Of a stretch of DNA of 57,323 nucleotides, positions 44,666-53,664 are shown piece by piece. Each line of letters starts with the position of its first letter. Positions within the stretch are counted from its first letter, which is position 1. The stretch covers positions 1-57,323 of the forward strand of contig CADAAM010000007.1 of assembly GCA_902785905.1 (NCBI GenBank). The letters are read 5' to 3'. Below the pieces are notes generated by a model. The model was given only the letters and a program-made list of their open reading frames with translations. It ran no database searches and was not told the DNA's origin. This DNA comes from Oscillospiraceae bacterium (GTDB taxonomy: Bacteria; Bacillota; Clostridia; Oscillospirales; Oscillospiraceae). The translations under genes and the position numbers were made by a program.

Positions 44666-45024
44666 AGCTATCTGATTGGAAGAGCTCCTTCGGGAGCTCT
44701 CAGCTTGTCAAAAAAGTCCTTAGTGGACTTTTTTGACTGCGCTTATCCGCCGAGCATTTTGCTCTATAGCAAAATGCTTTATCTGAAGAGCTTGAAAAAT
44801 CAAGCTCTTCAGACGGCGGTTTATTAAACTCGAGGCGGGCCTTGCCCCCTCGAGCTCCCCTGCTGCTCTATCGTCATACCGAGTGCAGAGTTTTTTGACA
44901 GTCTCAGAGCTCCTTCGGGAGCTCTTCGTTTTTCCATGTATATTTTTTTCGCCTCCCGGTGAGACTAAAGACAGCACCCTACATACACTGTAATGGGCGA
45001 CTCTTCATCGGAGTGTGAACAACC
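44666..45024. other. Hairpin-rich gene-free region
   Basis: About 360 bases with no gene and no antitoxin frame for the following toxin. Most of it is occupied by the hairpin array at 44681-44925. Confidence 0.8.
44681..44925. repeat. Hairpin array bounded by a repeated UUCG hairpin
   Basis: The 20-mer AGAGCTCCTTCGGGAGCTCT (8-bp stem, TTCG loop) occurs at 44681-44700 and again at 44906-44925. Inside are GTCAAAAAAGTCC/GGACTTTTTTGAC (44707-44737), an outer CCGCC/GGCGG stem enclosing AGCATTTTGCT/AGCAAAATGCT and CTGAAGAGCTTGA/TCAAGCTCTTCAG, and CTCGAGG/CCTCGAG. TTTTTTGAC near 44892 mirrors GTCAAAAAA near 44707, so the whole block is roughly symmetrical. Confidence 0.75.
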
Positions 45025-45369
45025 ATGGTCAAACGCGGAGATATTTACTTTGCCGACCTCAGCCCGGTCGTCGGCAGCGAGCAGGGCGGGATGCGCCCGG
45101 TACTGATCGTGCAGAACGACACCGGCAACCGGCACAGCCCCACGGTCATCGCCGCGGCTATCACGAGCCAGATGGGCAAGGCCAAACTGCCCACCCATAT
45201 CGAGCTGCACGGCCGCAGCGTCGGTCTCAACCGCGACAGCGTCATCCTGCTCGAGCAGATCCGTACCATCGACAAGTCCCGCCTGCGCGAGCGGATGGGC
45301 AAGCTCGACAAGGGGACGATGACGGCGGTCGACAACGCCCTCGCCGTCAGCTTCGGGCTGGGGTCTTAA
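45025..45369 (+). CDS. MazF/PemK-family toxin (EndoA type)
   Basis: A 114-residue protein of the MazF/PemK fold, sequence-specific mRNA endoribonucleases. It has the opening [31 protein letters not shown] with the conserved Arg-Pro, then [17 protein letters not shown], and [16 protein letters not shown] precedes the ATG. No MazE-like antitoxin gene is found upstream or downstream; such solitary copies are frequent in Clostridia and may be regulated in trans. Confidence 0.92.
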   Translation: MVKRGDIYFADLSPVVGSEQGGMRPVLIVQNDTGNRHSPTVIAAAITSQMGKAKLPTHIELHGRSVGLNRDSVILLEQIRTIDKSRLRERMGKLDKGTMTAVDNALAVSFGLGS

Positions 45370-45408
45370 TATAATGGGCAGGAGAGCTTTATGTTGTGCG
45401 TCTTTCGC

Positions 45409-45487
45409 CGCAGGGGTCGATCCCCTGATCTACCCGAGCTGTCGGACGCGATACATAGTCGGGCCGATGAGGGCGTCGGCCCCTACG
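45409..45487. repeat. Two-hairpin dispersed element, copy 4
   Basis: It begins CGCAGGGG and ends CCCCTACGG. The left stem is GGGTCGATC/GATCTACCC (one mismatch) and the right stem GGGCCGATG/CGTCGGCCC (one wobble). It is closest to copy 1 at 4482. Confidence 0.8.
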
Positions 45488-45509
45488 GATTCGACAAGGG
45501 GGAAGGAAA

Positions 45510-46103
45510 TTGAAAATCCCATTGCTTATAGACGGAGCCGAGGTCGGGATCATGCGCGTGACGAAGAGCGGGCTCTATACCGTCCTTGAGGCGGAGCTGC
45601 CGGGCCGCGCGGCGGAGCTGGTCAGACTCTGGGCGCACGGGGAGGGGCGCGGCGCCTACCTCGGCGTCATGCAGCCGAAGGACGGCGGGCTTTGGCTCAG
45701 CCGAAAGCTCAGCCGTCGGGAGCTCGCGGCCTTTCCCGAGCCGATCGTGTTTGTGTCCAATCGAGAAAACGAGTTGACGGAAAATGATTTACATAACACA
45801 GATTCAGAGAACATCAAAACAGAGAAAGAAGCGGAACCGGCCGATACCGGGGACGAGGCGGCAGCAAGCGCGGCGGCGGATGAGAGCAGACAGACGCCCG
45901 CGCAGACCGACTGCCGCTCCTGCCCCTGGCCCGCGGAGCCGCCGGAGGAGGGCCTGCTGTGGTACAGCCGCCCGGACGGGAGCCTCGTCTCCTTCGACGG
46001 GATCAGCACGCTCCTGGCCCTGCCCGCCGAGCTGCGCGCCCCGGTTCCCGGAGCGGCGGAGCGCGTGATCGAGGGAAAGAAATATCTGGTATTTCGCACT
46101 TGA
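45510..46103 (+). CDS. Hypothetical protein, 197 residues
   Basis: I do not recognise the family. The TTG start follows GGGGGAAGGA. The N-terminal half is a compact beta-rich domain (KIPLLIDGAEVGIMRVTKSGLYTVLEAELPG...RLWAHGEGRGAYLGVMQP). A low-complexity acidic linker (about 90-130) follows, then CRSCPWPAEPPEEGLLWY with a possible CxxC pair and a short C-terminal domain ending KKYLVFRT. There is no signal peptide or membrane segment. Confidence 0.75.
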   Translation: MKIPLLIDGAEVGIMRVTKSGLYTVLEAELPGRAAELVRLWAHGEGRGAYLGVMQPKDGGLWLSRKLSRRELAAFPEPIVFVSNRENELTENDLHNTDSENIKTEKEAEPADTGDEAAASAAADESRQTPAQTDCRSCPWPAEPPEEGLLWYSRPDGSLVSFDGISTLLALPAELRAPVPGAAERVIEGKKYLVFRT

Positions 46104-46134
46104 GAAAAAAACAGAATCGAAAGGGGGCCCCTTT

Positions 46135-47439
46135 ATGTTGATGACAGACCTGATCGCAAAAAAGCGCGACGGGGGAGAACTGAGCACAGAGGAGATCAAA
46201 TACATGATCGAAGGCTATGTGCGCGGGGAGATCGCGGACTACCAGATGTCCGCCATGTGCATGGCCATTCTGTTCCGCGGCATGAGCGATCAGGAGACTC
46301 TGGATCTGACCATGGCGATGATGCACTCGGGCGAGGTGGTGGATCTCAGTGCCATTGAGGGCGTCAAGGCGGACAAGCACTCCACCGGCGGCGTCGGCGA
46401 CAAGACCAGTCTCATCCTCTGCCCCATGGTGGCGGCCTGCGGGCTGCGGATCGCGAAGATGTCGGGCCGCGGTCTCGGCCACACCGGCGGCACGCTGGAC
46501 AAGCTGGAGAGCTTTCCGGGCTTCAATATCGCCATCGGGGAGGAGCGCTTCATTGAAAACGTCAACCGCTATGGCATTGCGCTGATCGGGCAGACGGCGG
46601 ACATCGTCCCCGCGGACAAGAAGCTCTACGCCCTGCGCGACGTGACCGGCACCGTGCCGAGCATCCCGCTGATCGTGAGCTCCATCATGTCCAAGAAGCT
46701 GGCCTCCGGCGCGGACGTGATCGTGCTGGACGTGAAATGTGGCAGCGGCGCCTTTATGAAGACCGAGGAGGATGCGCGGGAGCTCGCAAGGGGCCTTACC
46801 CGCATCGGCAGACTGGCCGGGAAGAAGTGCGCCGCCGTCATCACCGACATGGACCAGCCTCTGGGCCGCGCGGTCGGCAATGCCCTTGAGGTCAAGGAGG
46901 CCATCTCCGTCCTGAAAGGCGAGACGAAGGGCGATCTGCTGGAGCTCTGCCTGACGCTCGGAAGCTGTATGCTCACTGAGGCGGGCTTTTGCCCGGATAT
47001 CGAGTCGGCCCGCGAAAGGCTCCTCGCCACCATCGAGAGCGGGGCCGCACTGGACAAGCTGGCTGAATTGGTCGAGGCCCAGGACGGCGACAAGCGCGCC
47101 GTGTACGACACGTCCCTTCTGCCCATGGCCCCGGTACAGCTCGAGGCTGTCTCGGAGGTCTCTGGCTTCCTGAGCCATATCGAGTGCGAGAAGGTGGGCC
47201 TCATTTCCATGCACCTCGGCGGCGGCCGCGCCACCAAGGAGAGCGAGATCGACCTCTCCGTCGGCCTGGTCCTGCACAAGAAGGTGGGCGACAGGGTAGA
47301 GCAGGGCGAGAGTCTCGGCACCATCCACGCGACCACCCGCGAAAAGGCGGAGGAAGCCGCGCGGCTTCTGAGAGCCTGCTGCACCTTCTCGGACGAGGCG
47401 GTGGAGCGCCCCGCGTTTATCAAGGCGATCATACGCTGA
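46135..47439 (+). CDS. pdp: Pyrimidine-nucleoside phosphorylase
   Basis: A 434-residue enzyme splitting uridine, thymidine and deoxyuridine with phosphate. The family signature KMSGRGLGHTGGTLDKLESFPGF is complete (split here: KMSGRGLGHTGG, LDKLESF). DKHSTGGVGDKTS forms the phosphate loop, and the C-terminal domain has the biotinyl-like VGDRVEQGESLGTIHA. It starts at ATG 46135 (another at 46141), after AAAGGGGG, which lies in a short palindrome. It complements DeoD, Udk and Tdk in nucleoside salvage. Confidence 0.95.
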   Translation: MLMTDLIAKKRDGGELSTEEIKYMIEGYVRGEIADYQMSAMCMAILFRGMSDQETLDLTMAMMHSGEVVDLSAIEGVKADKHSTGGVGDKTSLILCPMVAACGLRIAKMSGRGLGHTGGTLDKLESFPGFNIAIGEERFIENVNRYGIALIGQTADIVPADKKLYALRDVTGTVPSIPLIVSSIMSKKLASGADVIVLDVKCGSGAFMKTEEDARELARGLTRIGRLAGKKCAAVITDMDQPLGRAVGNALEVKEAISVLKGETKGDLLELCLTLGSCMLTEAGFCPDIESARERLLATIESGAALDKLAELVEAQDGDKRAVYDTSLLPMAPVQLEAVSEVSGFLSHIECEKVGLISMHLGGGRATKESEIDLSVGLVLHKKVGDRVEQGESLGTIHATTREKAEEAARLLRACCTFSDEAVERPAFIKAIIR

Positions 47440-47503
47440 TACCCCTGTCATCCCGGACGAAGCGCAGAATGACAACCATCTACAGATAAAGGAGAAAAAG
47501 CGC

Positions 47504-48325
47504 ATGGAACCCACAAAGCTGAAAAATACCGAACTCTTCCTGTTCGATATGGACGGCACCCTCTACCTCGGCGACAACGTGTACGAGGGCGCGATCGAGC
47601 TGATGGAGGATCTGCCCCGCCTGGGGAAAAAGTACATCTATCTCACAAACAACTCCTCCCGCGCGGGCGAGGATTACATCACCCGTCTGCGCAGGCTGGG
47701 CTTTCCCTGCGAGCGGGAGAACGTCTTCACCTCCGGCATGGCCACCGGCATGTACCTCAACCAGCGCCACCCCGGGGCGAGTGTCTACCTCGCCGGGACA
47801 AAGGCGTTTTACCGCGAGCTGCAGAGCTACGGCGTGAAGCTGGTCAACGACGAATTCGGCCACACCGAGGCCGATACCGTCGACGTGGTGGTGCAGGGCT
47901 TTGACACGGAGCTTGTCTATGAGAAGCTGGACCGGGCCTGCCACTTCCTGCGCCGCGGCGCGGCCTTCATCGCCGCCAACCCCGATTGGGTCTGCCCCAT
48001 GCCGAATGACGAGGTCCTGCCCGACTGCGGCAGCATCTGCGCCCTGCTCACCGCCTCCAGCGGTGTCAAGCCCAATTACATCGGCAAGCCCAACCGCAAC
48101 ATGATCGACGTCATCTCCGAGATGACCGGCATCCCCAACGAAAAGATCTGCGCCGTGGGCGACCGGCTCTATACCGATATCGCGGTGGCCCAGAACGCGG
48201 GCTCCGTGTCGGTGCTCGTGCTCTCGGGCGAGACGGATCAGGCCATGGTGGACGCGGCCGAGCGCAAGCCCGACTATGTCCTGCGCGACGTGCACGAGCT
48301 GCACGAAATTCTGAAAAGTATTTGA
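47504..48325 (+). CDS. HAD-superfamily IIA hydrolase (NagD-like)
   Basis: A 273-residue cytoplasmic phosphatase. Motif I is FLFDMDGTLYLGD, motif II TNNSSR, the C2-type cap lies in the middle, motif III is the Lys in IGKPN, and motif IV VGDRLYTDIAVAQNAG. Such enzymes dephosphorylate small metabolites such as 4-nitrophenyl phosphate, nucleotides or glycolysis side-products. GGAG precedes the ATG. Confidence 0.93.
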   Translation: MEPTKLKNTELFLFDMDGTLYLGDNVYEGAIELMEDLPRLGKKYIYLTNNSSRAGEDYITRLRRLGFPCERENVFTSGMATGMYLNQRHPGASVYLAGTKAFYRELQSYGVKLVNDEFGHTEADTVDVVVQGFDTELVYEKLDRACHFLRRGAAFIAANPDWVCPMPNDEVLPDCGSICALLTASSGVKPNYIGKPNRNMIDVISEMTGIPNEKICAVGDRLYTDIAVAQNAGSVSVLVLSGETDQAMVDAAERKPDYVLRDVHELHEILKSI

Positions 48326-48348
48326 GAATACCGGACGCGCGGCAGTAC

Positions 48349-48428
48349 CCGCCCGTCATGGCGGGACCGGTCCCAACCGGCCCCGCCGTGACGGGGCGGC
48401 ACATGTCTGCCGTGTGCGCCGGTTGGGA
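48349..48428 (+). promoter_or_regulatory. Two mutually exclusive hairpins ahead of the glycosyltransferase gene
   Basis: A long stem (about 48351-48371 with 48377-48397, some 18 of 20 pairs) competes with a perfect 11-bp stem, TCCCAACCGGC (48371-48381) with GCCGGTTGGGA (48418-48428). The second ends five bases before the start codon at 48434 and would cover the initiation region. Confidence 0.55.
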
Positions 48429-48433
48429 AGCCT

Positions 48434-50095
48434 ATGTACCAGATATCCAAGTTCTTTTTGCCGGCTGCCTGCTTTCTGCTGTTGGCGGCTTTTTTCATGC
48501 TGCTGCCCGATCTGCGCTTCTGCGATCTGGGGCCGCGCCGCGCCGCGCACCGCCTCCGCCGCCACAGGGCTCGGAAACACCAGCTCACCCCAGAGCTTTG
48601 TGAACATGGAGAGCCGCGAGGCCAGGATCGAGCTTGACCCCGCGGGCGGCGCGGTGTCAAAGCTCATGCTCTACACCGGCGTCGGCATCGGCAGCTATAC
48701 CATCGACTATACGACCGACGGCAGCGACAGCTATCAGCTCGCCAGGTTCAGCCAGAGCCACGCGAAGGTGCTCAAATGGCAGAGCGTGGACCTCAACTGG
48801 ATCGTCACCGGCGGCACGGTCACCATACGCGGCAGCGGCAACGTCTGGCTGGGCGAGGTCGTCGCGCTGACGGAGGACGGAAACATCATCCCCGCGCGTG
48901 CCTATCCCGCGGAGCTTGCGGACGAGCAGGAGCTCTGCCCGGAACAATATACCTTCCTCAACTCCAGCTACTTCGATGAGATCTATCATGCCCGCACGGC
49001 CTGGGAACAGCTCGAGGGCATACAGCCCTATGAGATCACCCATCGCTCTTCGGCATGACGCCCTTCGGCTGGCGCTTCTCGGGGACGCTCTTCGGCGTGC
49101 TGATGCTGCCCGCGCTCTATATCCTCGCCAAAAAGCTCTTCGGCGGGAGTATCGTCCCGGCGGCCTGCACGGCGCTGATGGCGACGGATTTCATGCACTT
49201 TGTCCAGACGCGCATCGCCACCATCGACACCTATGCCGTCTTCTTCACCCTGCTGATGTACCTGTTCATGTATCTCTTCCTCAGCGAGGGGCGGCTGCTT
49301 GACCTCGCCCTCTGCGGCGTGAGCTTCGGTCTCGGCATTGCCAGCAAGTGGACCTGCTTCTATGCCGGGGCGGGTCTCGCGGTGATCTGGCTGTGCTGGG
49401 TTATCGGCGGGCTGAGCACTCGAAGTCTGGACTGGAAGGGCTTTGTAAAAAACGCGCTCTTCTGCGTCGTGTTCTTCATCCTCGTCCCGGCGGCCATCTA
49501 TTACTTTGCGTACCTGCCCTACGGGGCCGCGCGGGGGATCACGAATCCCTTCTGCCGCGACTATCTGCGCATTGTGCTGGATAACCAGCGCTATATGTTC
49601 AGCTATCACTCCGCCCTTGTGGCGACGCACCCCTACGACTCGCGCTGGTATCAGTGGATTCTGGACATCCGGCCCATCCTGTACTATCTGGAGTATCTGC
49701 CGGACGGGCGGGTGTCGAGCTTCGGCGCGTTTGTAAACCCCGTCCTCTGCTGGGGCGGGCTGATGGCGCTGTTTGTGCTGGGGTATCTCGCTGTCATGCG
49801 GCGGGACCGGGTCTCGGCGTTCATCCTGGTGGGGTATCTCGCGCAGCTGCTGCCCTGGGTCTTTGTGACGCGCCTGACCTTCGCCTATCACTACTTCCCG
49901 TGTACGATCTTTCTGGCCCTGGCCCTGGGCCGCTGCTTCGACGTCAACGGGCGGAATCTGCCCTACGGGAAGGTGCTGACCGCCGCCTTCGTGCTGATGA
50001 GCTTTGCGGTGTTCGTCCTGTTCTATCCCAAGCTCGCGGGCGTACCCGTCCCCAAAGGCATCCTCCGCTCCTGGCTGCCCACCTGGCCGTTTTAA
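48434..50095 (+). pseudogene. PMT-family membrane glycosyltransferase, broken by at least two lesions
   Basis: The fragments belong to a clostridial phospholipid-dependent (dolichyl-P-mannose mannosyltransferase-like) glycosyltransferase. Frame 1 from ATG 48434 gives the first helix (KFFLPAACFLLLAAFFMLLPDLRF). Frame 2 (about 48540-49055) gives GLGNTSSPQSF...YFDEIYHARTAWEQLEGIQPYEITH, with the catalytic-type Asp-Glu. Frame 3 (about 49043-50095) gives LFGMTPFGWRFSGTLFGVLMLPALYILAKKLF and about eight helices. At the second joint the conserved segment after THPP (the PLGK loop) is missing, so about 50 bases are deleted. Only the last 346 codons form an open frame from an ATG (49055). Confidence 0.8.
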
Positions 50096-50103
50096 ACAGC
50101 AAA

Positions 50104-50129
50104 AGCCCCTCGGGTTTTCCCGAGGGGCT
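50104..50129 (+). terminator. Terminator after the glycosyltransferase gene
   Basis: An 11-bp perfect stem, AGCCCCTCGGG (50104-50114) with CCCGAGGGGCT (50119-50129), with a TTTT loop and a modest T-containing tail. Confidence 0.8.
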
Positions 50130-50183
50130 CAGAATCTTTATGGGGCTTTGTGATACTATTCCCTGATAGAAAGTGCAATTAGA

Positions 50184-50285
50184 TTTCCGAACAGAATTTG
50201 CGCCAGACAAGGCGCCTTCCGCAGAGCATAATGAAGATATATGGTCAAGGAAGGCAACGCAGTATGGCACAAATTCTGCCGGAAA
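50184..50285. repeat. Imperfect inverted-repeat element (MITE-like)
   Basis: Ends TTTCCGAACAGAATTTGCGC (from 50184) and its near-perfect inverse (50266-50285) enclose ~60 bases with a further CCTTCC/GGAAGG pairing. There is no coding capacity. It lies between two broken genes. Confidence 0.6.
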
Positions 50286-50320
50286 GATTTTGCTGTTTCT
50301 ATTAGGGGATAGTATGAAAA

Positions 50321-52265
50321 CTATATTCTCATGCAGACGTCCCAGGCGCGCCAGATGACGGTGCGCAGGTTGCCGATGGCGACGCAGTCGCCGACTCTGT
50401 GGACGTGCGGGGCCTTCGGGCCGACGGGCGCGGGAACGAAGCCGATGCCGTTGATGACGGCGTCGCACTCGCAGCGGAAGGTCTCGGTCGGGGTCTTGAT
50501 GACGCAGTAGCCGTCGCCGATCTCGGTGATGGTGCTGTGCAGGTAGACGGGGACCTTGTGGTACTCCATCGCGTCGCGCAGGAAGGAGGTGTTGGCAAGG
50601 CAGGTGGCCTGAGCGGCGACCAGGTCGTTGCCGTACTCGACGATGACGGGGTGCTTGCCCGCGAGAACGAGGTCGTAGGCCGCCTCGCAGGAGGACTGGC
50701 CGCCGCCGAGGAAGACGATCTTGTCGCCCTCCACGCTCTTCTCACGCAGGAGCTCGCGGAAGGAGTGGGTCTTGTCGAAGCCCTTGATCTGGGGCATGGT
50801 TCTGGGCACGGAGCCGGTGCAGACAATGATCTCGTCGAAGCCGCGGCGGATGGTGCCGAGATCGTTGACCTCGGTGTTGAAGCGGACCTCAATGCCGGCC
50901 TTGGCGATCTCTCTCTTGTACCAGGCGATGAGCTCCTTGTCGTTCTCCTTGAAGGTCATGGCGGAGGCCGTGAGGAACAGGCCGCCGAGCTGGTCTTCCT
51001 TCTCGAAGATCACGGGGGTGTGGCCGCGCTTTTTCAGAACCAGCGCGCACTCCATGCCGCCGACGCCGCCGCCGATGATCGCGACCTTCTTGGGGTGCTT
51101 GGTCGGGACGATTTTGTAGCGGTTGTGCTGCATGGTGGGCGGGTTCAGGGCGCAGCGGCCCAGGTGCAGGGAGTCGCCCAGGGACTGCATGTTCTCGGTG
51201 CCGTTGGCCTTGGAGAAGTTGAAGCAGCCGTTGTGGCAGCGGATGCAGGGACGCCGGGTCCATACGACCGGCGCAGGCGACGGGGATATCAATGAACTGG
51301 CGGATATGTTCGACATCCTGCAGGTTGCAGTTGTCAGGCATGTACTGTGGCGGATGAGCCCAGTACCAGGCGTCGTAGGTGCCGTTGTCGCAGTTGAGGA
51401 AGGCGTAGCCGGCATCCTGGAGGATCTTGACGGCCTTCTCGGACTCGGCCATGTCGCGGCCGAACTCCTCAAACTCCTCGTAAGGCATCGCGCCCTTGCG
51501 CCAGCCCTTGGTGCAGGAGCGGACGGAGTAACGCAGAGAGACGGGGAAATCATCGCCGGCCTGTCTGTGGATCTCCTGGACGATCTCGGTGGCAAAGCGC
51601 AGACGGTTTTCAAGGCTGCCGCCGTACTGGTCGGTACGGAAGTTCATGTTCGCGATGGCGAACTGGTCGAGGTTGTAGCCCTCGTGGACGGCGTGGATCT
51701 CAACGCCGTCGACGCCGGCCTCGCGCAGCTTCTTGGCGGTGGCGCCGAAGTGCCAGACCATCTCCTGGATCTCCTCAATGGTGAAGGGACGGGAGTTGAA
51801 GTTGTCGGCCCAGCGGTTGGGCGTGGCGGAGGCGGAGGCGCAGGCGTACTGCACGTCGACGACGGGGCTTGCCAGCTTGTTCAGCAGATCATTGCGGCCC
51901 AGAGCTGCCATCCAGGGCGTGACCGCCATGGAGCGGCCGAAGCCGCCGGCCAGCTGGATAAAGAGCTTGCCGCCGGTCTTGTGGTACTCGTCCATGTAGG
52001 GCTTGAGCACACGGTACATCTGACGGTTGGAGTCCAGCCACTTGCGGCCCATGGTGTCGCGGATGACCTGCATGCCGGGCAGGACCAGGCCGACGCCGTC
52101 CTTGGCGCGCTGGAGCAGGAAGTTCGCAGCCTCCTCGTCAAAGTGAGACGGCTCCAGCCAACCGAACAGGGTCGTGCCGCCCATGGAACACTGTACGATG
52201 CGATTCGGGATCTCTACCTCTCCGATTTTAAACGGAGTAAACAGAGCTTCATACTTTGGATTCAT
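50321..52265 (-). pseudogene. 2-enoate reductase family flavoenzyme, internal deletion with frameshift
   Basis: This is a member of the old-yellow-enzyme/enoate reductase group (FMN, FAD, 4Fe-4S) that reduces alpha,beta-unsaturated acids anaerobically; BaiCD/BaiH and cinnamate reductases are relatives. The N-barrel (52265 to ~51265) has GVDGVEIHAVHEGYNLDQF, YGGSLENRLRF and ends IPVACAGRMDP. The other frame (~51265 to 50321) has the cluster motif RPCIRCHNGCF...C, AIIGGGVGGMECAL and CDAVINGIGFVPAP. About 40 residues that relatives have between GRMDP and RPCIRC are missing and the frame is shifted. As written only the barrel half is made. Confidence 0.82.
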
Positions 52266-52306
52266 AGTTTAACCCCTTTTTCATTTGTTTTCTGAATTCG
52301 GTCGGA

Positions 52307-52513
52307 TTACGGGAGCAGCGCCTTCACAAAGTGGATGGGCCATCCGAGCAGATCACCGAGCAGACGGACCTTATCCAGAATCGCCAGATAGGTGTCTTCA
52401 CCCAGAATGCCGAACAGCTTCTCCTGCGCCTCGTCGGTGCTCAGGAGCTTGAACAGGCCGAAGCCCACGCAGCCAAAACACACAAGGACCAGGAACTTCT
52501 TGATGATCTTCAT
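52307..52513 (-). CDS. Small membrane protein upstream of the enoate reductase
   Basis: A 68-residue protein with a single N-terminal membrane helix (KKFLVLVCFGCVGFGLFKLL, residues 5-24) and a short amphipathic tail (LLGWPIHFVKALLP). AGGAGG precedes the ATG. It is the first gene of the enoate reductase transcript. The family is not recognised. Confidence 0.7.
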   Translation of the reverse strand: MKIIKKFLVLVCFGCVGFGLFKLLSTDEAQEKLFGILGEDTYLAILDKVRLLGDLLGWPIHFVKALLP

Positions 52514-52569
52514 ATGGAAATTTCCTCCTGCTGTGAAAATTTGGTGGTTTCTGCATTTTTGCTGTGAAT

Positions 52570-52598
52570 ATTATACTGATTTTGACCCCATGCGTCAA
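52570..52598 (-). promoter_or_regulatory. Promoter of the enoate reductase operon
   Basis: On the minus strand: TTGACG (52598-52593), a 17-bp spacer and TATAAT (52575-52570). Confidence 0.82.
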
Positions 52599-52673
52599 TC
52601 CCCTTTATGCCGATTTGAACAAAAGCGGGTGAATTGTAAAGGGCGGGGAACTGAAAAAGCGGGCGAAACTCTA

Positions 52674-52702
52674 TGTACAAATCAAAGATAAACTGTTATA
52701 AT
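52674..52702 (+). promoter_or_regulatory. Promoter of the nucleotidyltransferase-galE unit
   Basis: TGTACA (52674-52679), a 17-bp spacer and TATAAT (52697-52702). Its hexamers and spacing are the same as those of the promoter at 40842. Confidence 0.8.
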
Positions 52703-52736
52703 AAATCATCATTTTAACGATAACCGAGGTGTTTGT

Positions 52737-53645
52737 ATGCGCCAGCCTACCCTTGTGATCCTGGCTGCCGGAATGGGCAGCCGCTTCGGCGGACTCAAGC
52801 AGATCATGCCTGTGGACGATGCGGGCCACGCCATCATTGATTTTTCCCTCTTTGACGCCTATCGCGCGGGCTTTCGTCAGGTCGCCTTTATCATTAAGAA
52901 GGAGATTGAAGCCGACTTCAAGGCCGCCGTCGGCACGCGCATGGAGAAGTACTTTGACGTGAAATATGTCTTTCAGAGTACCGACATGCTGCCCGAGGGC
53001 TATACCCTGCCGGAGGGCCGCGTCAAACCCTGGGGAACCGGCCACGCGGTGCTCTGCTGCCGGGGCGTGGTGGAAGGCCCCTTCGCCGTCATCAATGCCG
53101 ACGACTTCTACGGCCCGACCGCGTTCAAGGCTCTGTATGATTTTCTCGCCGCCGACCGCCCGGAGAACGAGCACGCCATGGTCGCCTATCTCCTGCGCAA
53201 CACCGTGACGGAGAGCGGCTACGTCTCCCGCGGCATCTGCCGGGTGGAGGACGGCTGCCTCACCGACGTGGTGGAGCGCGTACATATCGAAAAGCGCGGC
53301 GAGGACGCGGCCTATACCGAGGATGGGGAGCACTGGTTCGATTTGCCAGGCGACGTGCCCGTGTCCATGAACTGCTGGGCCTTCGGGCGCTCCATGCTTG
53401 ATGAGCTGTATGCCCGCTTCCCCAAATGGCTGGACGAGAATCTGCCTGTCAATCCCCTGAAAGCGGAGTACTTCCTGCCCTTCGTCGCCAACGCCTGCAT
53501 CAAGGACGGCAGCGCCTCCGTGCGCGTCCTGCCCTGCCATGAGCAGTGGTACGGTATGACCTACAAGGAGGATGCGGAGAGCGTGAAGGCTGCCATCCGA
53601 GCCATGCGCGAAAAGAGCGTCTACCCCGAAAGCCTGTTAGATTAA
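52737..53645 (+). CDS. Sugar-phosphate nucleotidyltransferase
   Basis: A 302-residue NTP-transferase fold protein. The nucleotide loop is LVILAAGMGSRFGGLKQ, with VKPWGTGHAVLCC and the catalytic-site Asp pair in FAVINADDFYG. The central part (SGYVSRGICRVEDGCLTDVVERVHIE) resembles glucose-1-P type enzymes. Which sugar it activates is not clear. galE follows after 19 bases, so a UDP-sugar is a reasonable guess (inference). Confidence 0.88.
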   Translation: MRQPTLVILAAGMGSRFGGLKQIMPVDDAGHAIIDFSLFDAYRAGFRQVAFIIKKEIEADFKAAVGTRMEKYFDVKYVFQSTDMLPEGYTLPEGRVKPWGTGHAVLCCRGVVEGPFAVINADDFYGPTAFKALYDFLAADRPENEHAMVAYLLRNTVTESGYVSRGICRVEDGCLTDVVERVHIEKRGEDAAYTEDGEHWFDLPGDVPVSMNCWAFGRSMLDELYARFPKWLDENLPVNPLKAEYFLPFVANACIKDGSASVRVLPCHEQWYGMTYKEDAESVKAAIRAMREKSVYPESLLD

Positions 53646-53664
53646 TTTATAAAGGAGAAACAAC

